From contig CM066739.1 in assembly GCA_033961575.1 (NCBI GenBank), forward strand, positions 70,990,559 to 71,054,558: 64,000 bases of DNA, written 5' to 3'. The notes under the pieces were generated by a model. That model did no database searches and was not told the DNA's origin. It saw only the letters and a list, made by a program, of their open reading frames with translations. Positions 12,966-23,640 of the stretch are shown here, one piece after another. Position numbers and translations under genes: made by a program. How positions within the stretch are numbered: position 1 is the stretch's first letter; each line of letters starts with the position of its first letter. The stretch comes from Aselliscus stoliczkanus. Lineage: Eukaryota > Chordata > Mammalia > Chiroptera > Hipposideridae.

Positions 12966-13284
12966 TCAGAGGTTTTACCATCTAGCTGCGTGATTCTTTA
13001 AAATGAGAAATTAAATAATAACACATAGTAGTAAATAATACAAATTAAAAATACAGGTAGTATCAAGAGGGATATACGACTGTCAGAATCAATACGGACT
13101 ATATGGATAACAGCCTCCAGATATTTATAAAAACTTTAGGAGAACAGTGAACTTCCCAGAGAAGGTGAGATGGGGCTGAGGCATATTTAGCTAAACCTCA
13201 AAGACAAGGGTTCCTCAGCTGAGGGAACACAATGCACAGTTAAAGAACAATACACTCTTCTATGTTCCTAGAGCAGAGAGATAA

Positions 13285-13410
13285 AGATATAAAGACACTT
13301 ACTCATTCATCAACAATATTTATTGAGTAACTACTACATGTCCGGTGCTATGTTGCATTTGGAACAGATTGTAGAGGACTTTCTAAAATCCAGCCAAAAT
13401 GTCTGACCCA
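13285..13410 (+). mobile_element. L2/MIR-type fragment
   Basis: The sequence caacaatatttattgagtaa followed by tactacatgtccggtgctat resembles the conserved 3' end of L2. Truncated and old. Confidence 0.45.
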
Positions 13411-13414
13411 CGAG

Positions 13415-13560
13415 GCAGGTTCCTATTCCTGGCTCAACCACATAGAAATGGACTGAGGGTGGGCACAGGACTCTCTAATCTTCGTTTTTGTCAGCTGTGA
13501 AATAGAAACAGTAGGAATATATATCTCGGAATTTTTGTGATATTTAAACCAGGAAAACGT
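13415..13560 (+). mobile_element. MIR fragment
   Basis: The MIR-like succession tcctattcctggctcaacca, then ttttgtcagctgtgaaatag, then an AT-rich end. Old and diverged. Confidence 0.45.
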
Positions 13561-13621
13561 ATGGGAACAGTTTACCATGGTGATTAGAGCATTGTACGTG
13601 CTCAGTGAACAGCAGCGGTTA

Positions 13622-13745
13622 GGGCCGGCTGAGTGGCATGGTGGTTAAGCACTGGCTTGGGAAGCTAGCTGCCCCGGTTTAGGTCCCACATATGAGGGCC
13701 AGTGACGCTGCCCTCAAAAAAAAAACAAAAAAAAAACCAAAAACT
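13622..13745 (+). mobile_element. Short tRNA-derived SINE (bat-type head)
   Basis: The head ggccggctgagtggcatggt and the terminus gacgctgccctc are followed by an A-rich tail. The flanks gcagcggtta (13612-13621) and gcagtggtta (13746-13755) are a target-site duplication with one change. A C-to-T change in both tRNA boxes suggests a slightly older copy. Confidence 0.88.
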
Positions 13746-14039
13746 GCAGTGGTTAGCCATCAACAGAAGTGAAGAGTATTGGGAGTTTCCTGAGAATGCG
13801 TGGGACATGATCAATGAGTGACTTGAGAAGATTAATCAACAATGAAGATAGGATGGGTTGGAGTCCAAGAAAGATGAATCTACGTGTTCGACCTTAGCAA
13901 ATAGGACAATCTGAGTGTGAGGTGAAAAGAGGGTAAGGGCAGGGGTCATGACCTTCAAAACCAGAGATTAGAAATGCATCAGGGTAAAATTAAGATCAAT
14001 ACAGTGGACTGGATTCTGTACATGCTAACTGGTAGGCAC

Positions 14040-14790
14040 TGATATTGATTGAATGCCAAGTTGTTAAATATTTTGAACATCATCTCCAAGAGGAGCATAA
14101 TGGGCAATTATTAACCCCTCTAAGTCTCATTTTTCTTATTTATAACAGTAGTGGGGAGTGGGGCACAGGAGAGAGGCATACTTTTTCCCACTCTGGAAGC
14201 TATTATGTGGCTTAGAAATGTTTTTCTAAAATACCCTCATATAGCAGACATACAATAAATGACTGTTAGTATATTAAAAACACATATTCTGCAAGAATTT
14301 TGGCTACAAAGCATCACAGTGCCTTTCTAGCATGTTATACCAAGCAATGTGCTATGGGTAAGCTCCCGTGAAGGAGCTTAGCCTCTGTTTTCTTCCATCC
14401 CATTTCGATGAGATTGCAGACTTTCATCAATCATGCTAGCTACAGCCGTGATTTCTCAGCACACCCCACCCCTCGTGCAACACTGCCCCTGGCCCACCGC
14501 TTGGTTCAAGATGACTCAAGATTCAACTGTGACCTATGAAAAAAATAAGAAGCATCGCTTTTGAAATCACATAGGCCTTTTTGTGCACCAGTTTTTCCAT
14601 GTGTACTTTCCTATTTAACAGATAACACAGCAGAGAAAATAAAAACTGATCTCAGCATTTAACAGCCTACAAAAGAAATGCTTTAGCTTTACCCTGCATC
14701 CCCACTTAACTCCAGAAATATTTCCCAGGAGTCCCACAAAATGAGCAACAGAGTGTGGAGGCCAGTTTTAGGAATAATGAGTCCTGATTA
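14040..14790. other. No gene seen; unassigned DNA
   Basis: No exon, repeat or RNA gene that I can name. There is weak MIR-like texture at about 14100-14250 but no firm assignment. Confidence 0.3.
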
Positions 14791-14799
14791 TATTCAGGC

Positions 14800-15222
14800 C
14801 TAAATGCCTTGCTGACCTTGTAAGAATAGGCTGTGTAAAGTAGAGTTGGTTATTACAATGCCATTCAAGGACCATTTAGGGGACAGCCAGAGTATGGCTA
14901 GTGTTTTGTAGCATTTGTCTGTGTCTGAACTAGGAGGGACTAAAAAGATCATCCATGGCAACTCCCCACCCAGTGCTCCTATGCTCTCTATGTGCCTAAG
15001 GATGCAATCTTGCTGAAAAACTCCAGTAGGGAACAACACAGCTTTTGCAGAGTTTGTGGAAGTTCCGATTGTTAGCCAGAGTTTATTCCAGTGAGCTGAA
15101 GTTCTGCACCCACATTCATTGAATGAGGGCATCTTGGAACCTGGTGTTGTCACTGACAATTTCTTCTGAATTCTTTCAAAATATAACTTTAGTTCACTCA
15201 TAATATGCAACCAATGAAGCAC
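14800..15222 (-). other. Unexplained 140-codon open frame
   Basis: An ATG-to-stop frame of 140 codons on the minus strand, starting MLHWLHIMSELKLYFERI. I recognise no domain, no signal peptide and no splice signals, and I see no poly-A tail that would mark a retrocopy. It is unusually long for this base composition, but a chance frame in an unrecognised old repeat is the simpler reading. Confidence 0.2.
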
Positions 15223-15599
15223 TGTGTTTCTGTGCTTCTCTAATTATGTTTCAAATCCAATAAATTCAACAAGCAAATTGTATTTACAAAACAAAAGCCA
15301 AAATTTACAAAATGAAAATAGTAAAAAGGAAGAAGGATGGGAGAAATACGGTAAGAGAGAAAGGGGTGGGAGTAGCTAAAGAAAAGCACATCCTGAAACA
15401 CAAATATTGTTAACCTTTAAAAAGATATATAGTATTTCCAGTAACAGTATAGAGAAGACTAAAAGTCACTGGGCACAAAACACCTGGAAATGCTATATAA
15501 AATAGTTTAAACACTTTTAAATGCATTGCTGAGGTTGTAAGAGAATTAGACAAATCTCTAAATGCCAAAAATAAAATCATGAGTATGAAAGCCAAACCC

Positions 15600-16585
15600 A
15601 GAGGCTGCCTGCCTCTGGACAACTTGAACTTTTGGTTTTAGTAGGTAGTTCTTAGCATATAAATAGATATAAGTAAATTAATAAAGATAAGAGAAAGTAA
15701 TCACAAATACGGGAATAAAGCCATATATCAAAACAGACTTATCAATTATGTGCAAATAAATATGAAAACATAGATGAAATGAATTGCTTTCTAGAAGGGT
15801 CAAAAAGCAATAAGACAATTTCCATTAAGTCAAGGACAAGGCTGGGCTGATAACTAACAGCACAACTATTCAGCATTGCTCTCCACCTACAAATCAAGGC
15901 CATTAAACAAAAGAAAAAATAAGAGATGTGAACAGTAAAAAGGAGGAGGTAACATTTACTTTTTTTTTTTAATTAGATGCTTATAAACCTGGAACATCCA
16001 AGAGGATCCACTAGAAAACCACTCTACTGCAATAAAATATGTGAACTCATAAAGATGACTAAGTTCAAAATTAATTTCCAAAAATAGCCAAAACCAGTTA
16101 GAAGACATACTAGAGGGGAAGACACATTCAAAACAGCATCAAAAAGGTAAGCAAGAAATAAACTTTATCCAAGTGTAAAAACTGTATATGAAGACATATT
16201 TTAAACACTACTGAGACATACAATTTTAGACCTTAATAAATGGGAAAACATATACTATTTTTTTTTGATAGTCCACTAAAAAGATGGTTCATTTGGGGGA
16301 AGAAAAATACAACCACCACAATAGTGTGGGAACACAGACCTTCCAGCCTTCCGCCTATGTGCCACAGAACCAACGAATATTATTATTAGATAGGAAAATT
16401 CAATGTTGCAAAGATGCCAATTTTCCTTAAATAAATATGTATTAGTTGTTATTGCAATTAAAATAGGAGTTTCTTTTTTAAATAGGCAAATTGATTCTAA
16501 ATTCCCATGAAAAAAATACATAGGAAAATCCTGAAAACAGTGAAGAGAAATGATGACGAGACCAACCAAACATTAAAATCTATTT
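15600..16585 (+). mobile_element. Old L1, part 1 of a split copy
   Basis: Degenerate L1 ORF2 sequence with many stops (for example caagtgtaaaaactgtatat and, later, aaacattaaaatctattt before the SINE). It is interrupted at 16585 by a SINE and resumes after 16946. Clearly non-coding now. Confidence 0.6.
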
Positions 16586-16946
16586 ATTTTTTATAATTGG
16601 AGAATTGGGGGAGGGGAACAGACAAGTTGCTGTCCTTTTGTTCTTCAATCTAGTTGTGGCAGACATTGCTTCCCTGGCCCATTATTGTGCTCTTCCCGGC
16701 TGAGGGAGATTGGTTGCCAGCCATTGGACAGCCACTCACGGTGGCTCATGACAGCCCACTGCAGCCCACATCATCACCAGTGAGTGATTCATGGGAGCTC
16801 AGCTCCAGGTCGAGATGTTGTTCACCATCTTAACTGGAGAGGGCGCAGCGTAACTGACCGATGTGGTATCCAAACCTGGGCCCTGCTGCTCAGAGCTGGC
16901 ATCACAAGCCAACTCTTAACCAAAGCGCCACTCTGCCAGCCCCTTG
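16586..16946 (-). mobile_element. Long tRNA-derived SINE, minus strand, inside an L1
   Basis: In reverse orientation it shows the bat-type head (ggctggcagagtggcgcttt on the minus strand), a long middle, and the ccccaattctccaatta tail. A 10-bp target-site duplication, aaatctattt, lies at 16576-16585 and 16947-16956. It belongs to the long class shared with 17612 and 29204. Confidence 0.88.
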
Positions 16947-17598
16947 AAATCTATTTTAAGGTCACATTAATCAAAACAGTGTAAGGGGAAAAAAAACAAC
17001 ACAGTGTGAGGATACAGAAGTAGTCAAGACACACTAATCAATGGATCAGAAGAAAAAAAAATCCAGAAATAGAGGCAAATGCATTGAGGTCTTTAGAATA
17101 AGATTAAATTGACAGTCCATTCCAGAAGAAAAAGATGGATTGCTGGATAAAATTATTATGCAATAAATAATGCTGTATCAACAGGGTCACAATATGAGGA
17201 AAGCTTACTTCATTCCTATTTATTCTTTACGTTTAAGTAAATATCAGATGGAGAAAAAACTTAAAACATTTCTTAAAAATAGAAAAGAAACAGAAATCAG
17301 AAACCATTAGCAAGCACCAACAGAAATTTTTTTTCTTTAATTTTAAGGTAAAAAAAGGCCTTTTTAAATATAACACAAAAGAGAAAAGATTAACATATTC
17401 AAACATGTAGAAAAAAATCAATTTTTTCATGAAAAATACAAACAGGAATATAAAGCATTATGTCATTAGCCATAAATATATCATGTAATTCTTACTAAGG
17501 TCAACAGACAGAGAAAAAAATGGGCAGAGGATAAGCACAGATAAGTCATAATACAATAGAAATGACTTAAACATTTGAAAGATATTGAACTCCAATCA
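16947..17598 (+). mobile_element. Old L1, part 2 of the split copy
   Basis: Continues L1 ORF2 after the SINE: cattaatcaaaacagtgta, then actaatcaatggatcagaag, matching the usual ORF2 order. The target-site duplication joins it to the sequence at 16585. Broken by stops. Confidence 0.62.
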
Positions 17599-17611
17599 TA
17601 ATAAGAGAAAG

Positions 17612-18059
17612 TCTGGGGCTGGCCAAGTGGCTCGTTGATTAAGAATTGGCTTGGGAGCACAAGATCTGAGCAGCAGGGCCACTGGTTTGGATCCCACATG
17701 GGCCAGTGATGGTGTGCCCTCTACAGCTGAGATGGTGAACAACAGCTCAACCTGGAGCTGGGTTGCCATGAGTGGCTGCCTACGGCGTAGCTGCAGTGGG
17801 CTGCCATAAGGTACTGTGAGTGTCAGGCAGCCAGCATGAGCTGCCGTGAGCCTCCATGAGCGGCCATCCAATGGCCAGTGAGCAACTGCATCAGCTGGGA
17901 AGAGCACAATGATAATACCAACATGAGCCAGTGAAGCAACGTCCTCCACAACTAGACTGAAGAGCAAAAGGACAGCAACTTGTCTGTTCCTTGTCTCCGA
18001 TTCCCCAACACTGTTCCCTCACCCAATTCCCCAATACAATCTTAAAATAATAATATTAA
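17612..18059 (+). mobile_element. Long tRNA-derived SINE inside an L1
   Basis: The head ggggctggccaagtggctcg and a B-box-like gtttggatccc are followed by the long middle (ctacagctgagatggtgaac) and a tail with tccccaacactgttccc and an A/T-rich end. A 12-bp target-site duplication, taataagagaaa, lies at 17599-17610 and 18060-18071. This is the second SINE in the same L1. Confidence 0.9.
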
Positions 18060-18071
18060 TAATAAGAGAAA

Positions 18072-18775
18072 ATCCAAATAAAGCTATGAAGTATTATTTA
18101 TTATCTTATTTATTAGCATATTAAATCAGATTCCCAAAATCAAAACATTTTTCCATTTTTGGGTGAGGGTAGGGATACAGGGGGCTTTATCCTCTTCACT
18201 GCTGCAAAACTAGTGCTACTTGTATGTTGGTGGTTTGTCCATGTCTACCAAATTTTAAAAAGCATGGTCCCTTTGTCCTAAGAACTCTTTGTCTACAAAT
18301 TTGTCCTTTAGAAATGTTCCAAAATGAATTGAACATTGTAGGTGCAAAGTTATTCACTGAGCATGAGCAAAAGATTGTTTAAGAAAGAGACTAAGGACAA
18401 CTCATTGGCAGGGGACAGCTTAAATATATCTTGGCACATACATATAATGGATTAATAAAGAGCCACTAAAAAGTATAATTCTACAGATTCTGAAACTGAA
18501 CAACCCCCAGTATATATTGTGTAGGGAGAAGGTGAAAAACTGTACTGTACACTATTTGAGTGAAAAATAAAATATGTATATATTTAAATACCTGTAAGCA
18601 TAGTTGTACACTTTCTTTGGAAGGACATATAATAAACTGATTGCAGCTGACTCAGACAAAAAGTTGGGTTCCTGGTAGTTAAGAGTAAGTAGAAAATTTG
18701 TTTTACCTTGTCTCTCTTTTTGAACCACCTGAATTATATACTACATATATGCATTAATTATTCAAAACTCAATTC
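18072..18775 (+). mobile_element. Old L1, part 3 (3' region)
   Basis: Resumes after the SINE and runs through L1 3'-end-like text (ataatggattaataaagagc, cactatttgagtgaaaaata) to an AT-rich end near 18775. The 3' boundary is approximate. Confidence 0.5.
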
Positions 18776-18779
18776 ATTT

Positions 18780-19960
18780 TTTAAAAGTAATATACACAGT
18801 GGTCGCCTTCTCAAAAAATAGTTTACTGCGCCATGTCAACCTGGTAACTTGCACAGTTTGAAGAACTACGTGAAAGCATTAGGTGGGTTTTTTTCCCCCT
18901 AAAATACAAGTATTATACCCATTTTGAACAAATAAAGAGGATTATCTTTGCCAGATTGAGTTTTTAGAAATAACTTATCAGTATAAACAGAATTTGAAGA
19001 GTAAAATGCTACAGGAAGGAAAATAAATCCATCTGCTCTGTCATTAAAGCCACATTGGTAATTTGAGTATAATTTTGTAACAGTTGTTCTAATAAGCTTC
19101 TTAAGAAGAATTTAGCAAATCACATAAAAGAGCAAAATTGTTTTAATTTACTTGCTTTTTAAAAAATCTTATAGATCTTTGGGAAATACATATTAAAGGA
19201 AAAATATGTATTATCTCATCCAACTTCCAATTGAGATGTTCCATATTTACTGAGGTGTAATAGATCTATATTCATTAATAAAAATTCATGTAAAAGTCTT
19301 TTAGCAATTCAGGTGTGAACCATTTTCTGAGTTGATCATGATCATCTACATATAATGATAATTTCTGTGGCAAAATTTTGACTTTTTAAAAAATACAAAT
19401 GCCTAAGAATAGGTATTTATAGGGATAATATAATTTTAGGAAATGTGATAGAAATTACTTTTAATATATAGTAATCCTCAAAGCTCATTACACAAAGAAT
19501 AAACATTATAATATAATAAGTTCTGTCAAGATAATGTTCAGGGGATCTATAAATGAAAATATAAAATTTCCTAAGGAGGAAAACACAGCTATGTGACTGA
19601 CTATCGACCTAAAATTATGAAACTATCCTATGGGAAAACTTTATGAGAAACATGCTATAAATAGATTTTATTTTATGTTTCATCAGACTTATTTCCAGGG
19701 TTTCATTCTCTTATTTCCTACTTCAGTTTTTGCTGTGAAAGATGTAAAAAAAAAAAAGAAATAAAAACTCTGGTGCGTATGGCAACTTCTTCCTCCCACC
19801 CCAACTACTAAAAGCATACTTCAGTAAACAATCCTTTAGACTGTCAATGTAAATAAAAAATATACCAAAAATTGAGAAATATCAACCCAGTGACTTAACT
19901 GAGATGTGTACAATGAGTGATTCCCGTGGGTTCAATATTATAACACAACCTCTGCTATAA
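18780..19960. other. No gene seen; AT-rich DNA
   Basis: Nothing recognisable apart from possible old L1 debris. No supported coding frame. Confidence 0.35.
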
Positions 19961-19975
19961 AAAAAAATTGTAACC

Positions 19976-20083
19976 GGGCCACCAAGTGGCGTGGTGGTGA
20001 AGCGCTGGCTTGGGAAGCCAGAGGCCCCAGTTCGGGTCCCACATATGAGGGCCAGTGACACTGCCCTCAAAAAAAAAAAAAAA
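19976..20083 (+). mobile_element. Short tRNA-derived SINE (bat-type head)
   Basis: Head gggccaccaagtggcgtggt, B box gttcgggtccc, terminus gacactgccctc, then a long A tail. The flanks aaaaaaattgtaacc (19961-19975) and the same at about 20084-20098 form the target-site duplication, partly merged with the A tail. Low divergence suggests a young copy. Confidence 0.92.
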
Positions 20084-20099
20084 AAAAAAATTGTAACCA

Positions 20100-22225
20100 A
20101 GTATGAGACACACAAACACACACCCAAAACACACATATACATAAGAGAGTAAGGAGTGAAAGGGGTATGCTACAGATTCAAAATTATTAACAGTCCAGAG
20201 AATAGGGACCTCAAAAAGGACCATATAACCTGCAAAGGCCTCAAGCCATCATCAAGATGTTATAAACAGGGAGGACATACTTTTTAGTTAAGTTTAACCC
20301 AGGTAAAACGTGTGAAGGTAGAAGTGTGTGGACCAAGGCAGACATCAGCTTAATATGTGTGAAAGGTGTATATTGGAAAATAGGAGGAAGTAAAGACAGA
20401 CAAATAGAAAGAAGACAGGTGATGGGGGCTGTAGCTCAACAAATTAAGAAACCTTCCCAAGATCGCACAGCCAGTGAGGGCCTGAGCCAAAATACAGCCC
20501 ACTGGAACTGTTGCATTATTTGTTCAACCCCCTACCTCAGATATGTTTTCCAAAATTGGCATGGTAGAAAAAAAGTATTTCCAGCATAAACAGTTGTTTG
20601 GGTGGGTTAATAGCTCTATCATCATGAGAAAGTGTCTTCGTCAACTTAAGTCCCATATGATGGATCTTCTCCAATCAGACCTTTCTCCTTCAGGTTCCCA
20701 CTGGGGACAAATACTCCTTTGTCACCTCTTTATCTTTTCTGGCTGCTGCTCTGTCTACAGAGCATGCACTCTTTCTTTCCTCCTGGCTTCTGAGCAAATT
20801 CTACTTTTCCTTCAATAATAAACTCCCAGAACGTTATGCTGCCTGTCTCCGTTATTCTAAACCCACACTAATGCCTCCTTTCTTTGAATCATTTTTAGCA
20901 TTTACAATTTATACCGCATGATTGACCTCTTAATTATATACTATCTTTTTTGTTCTCTAATTTTGATGTCACTCTGACTTACAGTATCTTATTAAAAACT
21001 CCATACGTACAGGAATCACATCATATTTTCTTCTGTGTCTGCCATAGCTCTAGGGACAGACTACCTCTATTACTCTTTTCCCTTCTCTTCAGTACGGTTT
21101 TGCCTAAATGGTTCCATGGGTCAGAAATACTGATGGGCGATGTCTTCCACATCCTCTCCTGGGAGAAGAACTGCATAGGACATGAAACTAAGAACATCTT
21201 GTAAATTTCCAAGTCACTTAACCTTTTCAAAATGATCTCACTGAACACAAAGTCAGATAATACAGAGAGCTAAAATAATAAAGATGGGTTTTTTCCTCTG
21301 CCCCTTTTTCTGTTTGAAAAACAGAGAAATGAATTATGGGCTCGAAAATCTGAAATGTTCAATTCACCCACTTCAGAAAAATAAGCATATTAAAATGCAA
21401 TGTTTATTTTAACGTTTTTTCCTAGTAGCATCCAAAATTTAAAATCCAGATGAGTCACGAGTTTATGTTTATGTTTAATTCAGGAACCAGAGCTAGTCAA
21501 AGGTCAGCTAAGAGCTGAATTGCTACACATTGATATGCAAAATTGTGTCCCTCTAACAGTTCATACTACTCCTTCCAGTGAAATAGTCTCAAGGTTACTC
21601 AGTTAGAAATGGATTAATTTGATAGCTGGATAGTTAGAACTTAAAATATTTCATTTGGAAAGGTGTTAATTATTGCCATTCTTGCAAAATGATTTGTAAA
21701 GTACCTTTCTATTTTATCTTGTAATAATTCTTACACATATACATGTATAGAGTAAGATGATTTAAAAGGGGTTTTTTATGATGCTAACAGGTGCTTTCTT
21801 GAAACTCTTCCATTTAAGAATGACATTTAATATATTCTTAGGGGGCCATAAGGTCTCAATTTTATTCCCAGATGATACTTTGACATGTCAGGAGCTACAG
21901 AAAGGCTGTGATATATAAGGACATTTCTCTTCATCGTCTCCCACATTATCTAGTAATGATCAGTAGGTCACTCAGTGTTCGCGGGCCACCGCATACAGGG
22001 TACACTGTGAAGGACCTTATAACATGAATGATGAACTGAAAAGCCTACTCCTGGAATTCACCCAGTCACAGCATCTAATTATCGATCAGATGATTCTCAG
22101 GGCATGAGTAGGGGTTGGGCTGCAGAAGAGGTGTTCAATTAGAGACAGAAGGCAACAAAGCAAAAAAAAAAAATCAAGATTGCATCTTTTCAAAGGGACT
22201 TACACTCTAGACAAGAAAAATTGTT
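20100..22225. other. No gene seen; weak MIR traces
   Basis: A MIR-like piece (cccaagatcgcacagccagt) lies at about 20450-20500. Open frames near 20326-20818 have no splice context or recognisable domain. Otherwise unassigned. Confidence 0.35.
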
Positions 22226-22231
22226 GATCAT

Positions 22232-22345
22232 TGCTATGGACTGAATTGAGAGTCCTCCCCAAATTCATAGGTTGAATCCCTAACCCGCAGTGTGCCTGAA
22301 TTTGAAGATAGGGACTCTAAGGAAATAACTAAGGTTAAATAAGGT
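22232..22345 (+). mobile_element. MaLR (MLT1-type) LTR, 5' fragment
   Basis: Begins tgctatggactgaattgaga and continues through ccccaaattcataggttgaa to aagatagggactctaagg, the standard start of MLT1 LTRs. Truncated, with no partner LTR nearby. Confidence 0.72.
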
Positions 22346-22849
22346 ATCTATCCTCTTGCATTAAACACCTAGAAAATCAGATATGAAAAAATGGTTTTCA
22401 AATGGTGGGCAGCAGGCAGTACACGACTTTGGTCAATGAGAGAAGGAAGAAAAACGAGGTGAGTCCTACAATGCCCGGATTGACGATCTCCAAGCTGCAA
22501 GGCAGGAACAGTGGGGGTGGGGGGCTAAACACAGCCAAAGGTTGGGAGGGGCCTAGGTGGTTAGAATTTGCATGAGAGGAGGAGCTACATGAAGAGAGAG
22601 AACCTGAGCTCTGAAGACCTGCAGGTTGAAGACTGATGGGCGAAGAACTACCAGGAAGAGCAGAACAATTTCCAAAGATCACACAGGCCTGGAAATGGCT
22701 ACTATTCCCCCCAACTTTTAGGGAGCAGGGAAACTCAACAACAAAGTGGCCTGAGGATTGTTCAGGGGACTTCTTTTCCAAAGAGGACTTGTAGAGCTAT
22801 TGGACTCTCCAAACTCTGTGCCGACACAGCTTTGATAAAAACAAAGCTT

Positions 22850-22985
22850 AAAAACACCGAGAGCAGTGCCATATACAACAGCCAAAAGGCAGAAGCAGCC
22901 CAAATGTCCACTGACAAATGTATAGATAAACAAACCATGCTATAGACCTACGGTAGAATATCATTCAGCCATAAAAAAGGAATGA
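22850..22985 (+). mobile_element. L1 fragment
   Basis: The run ccaaaaggcagaagcagccc, aaatgtccactgacaaatg, then tatcattcagccataaaaaa, is the familiar end of L1 ORF2. It is joined abruptly to L1 5'-like sequence downstream. Confidence 0.7.
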
Positions 22986-23640
22986 ATGGGGTCATTTTAC
23001 TTTTGGAGTGATGTCACCAACAAGGTGACATAGGGCAATCCTGAATTTCCCTCTTCATGTTCACCCACCAAATATACAGCCACACATGGAGCAATTTTCT
23101 CTGAGAGAAATCAAGACACCGATTGAGTGACCCCTATGTATCAGGCAACCAAGAGAATATTCACGTGAAAACAGCTGAGATATGCTGTCACCATAAACCC
23201 CACCCATGGCACAGTGCCTTACGACTGGGAGGGAACCCCCTAAACCTCTGAGAAACAAAGGGTTTGGACTATACAGATAGCACCCCAACTTTTAAGGCTG
23301 CTACCCAAGGGCCCCCAAATCATCCAGATTTGAGAGCCAATAGAGATTGAGTTCACAAGTCCCACAGGACTGTAGCAAACAAAGATGCAGTTTTTAAATG
23401 GGCAAGTGAGTACTTTCCACAGCTATCCCCCTGGGCTCTGCACAGAGGGAGCAGACAAAAACATCCTTTCCCCAGTTTTTTCCTGGAAGAGATTTGACTG
23501 GACACCTTCCTAGCTGCTGTCTGAAGGTCTGGCTTCTAATTAGGCAATATGAATGGAAGCCTCACAGGAGCCCAAAAGAGGCCAAGAAATTAGGCAAAGG
23601 AAAAAAAATACAGGGAAGCCAAATCAGAAAAAAGTAAAAT
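22986..23640 (+). mobile_element. Probable L1 5'-region fragment
   Basis: Sequence such as acatggagcaattttctctg and agaaatcaagacaccgattg, with the GC-richer texture that follows, resembles an L1 5' leader. The call is moderate to weak because 5' leaders vary strongly between subfamilies. Confidence 0.4.

Noticed and set aside
17596..17967. 123-codon minus-strand frame
   Set aside because: Lies antisense to the GC-rich middle of a long SINE; the same artefact recurs at 29227-29607.
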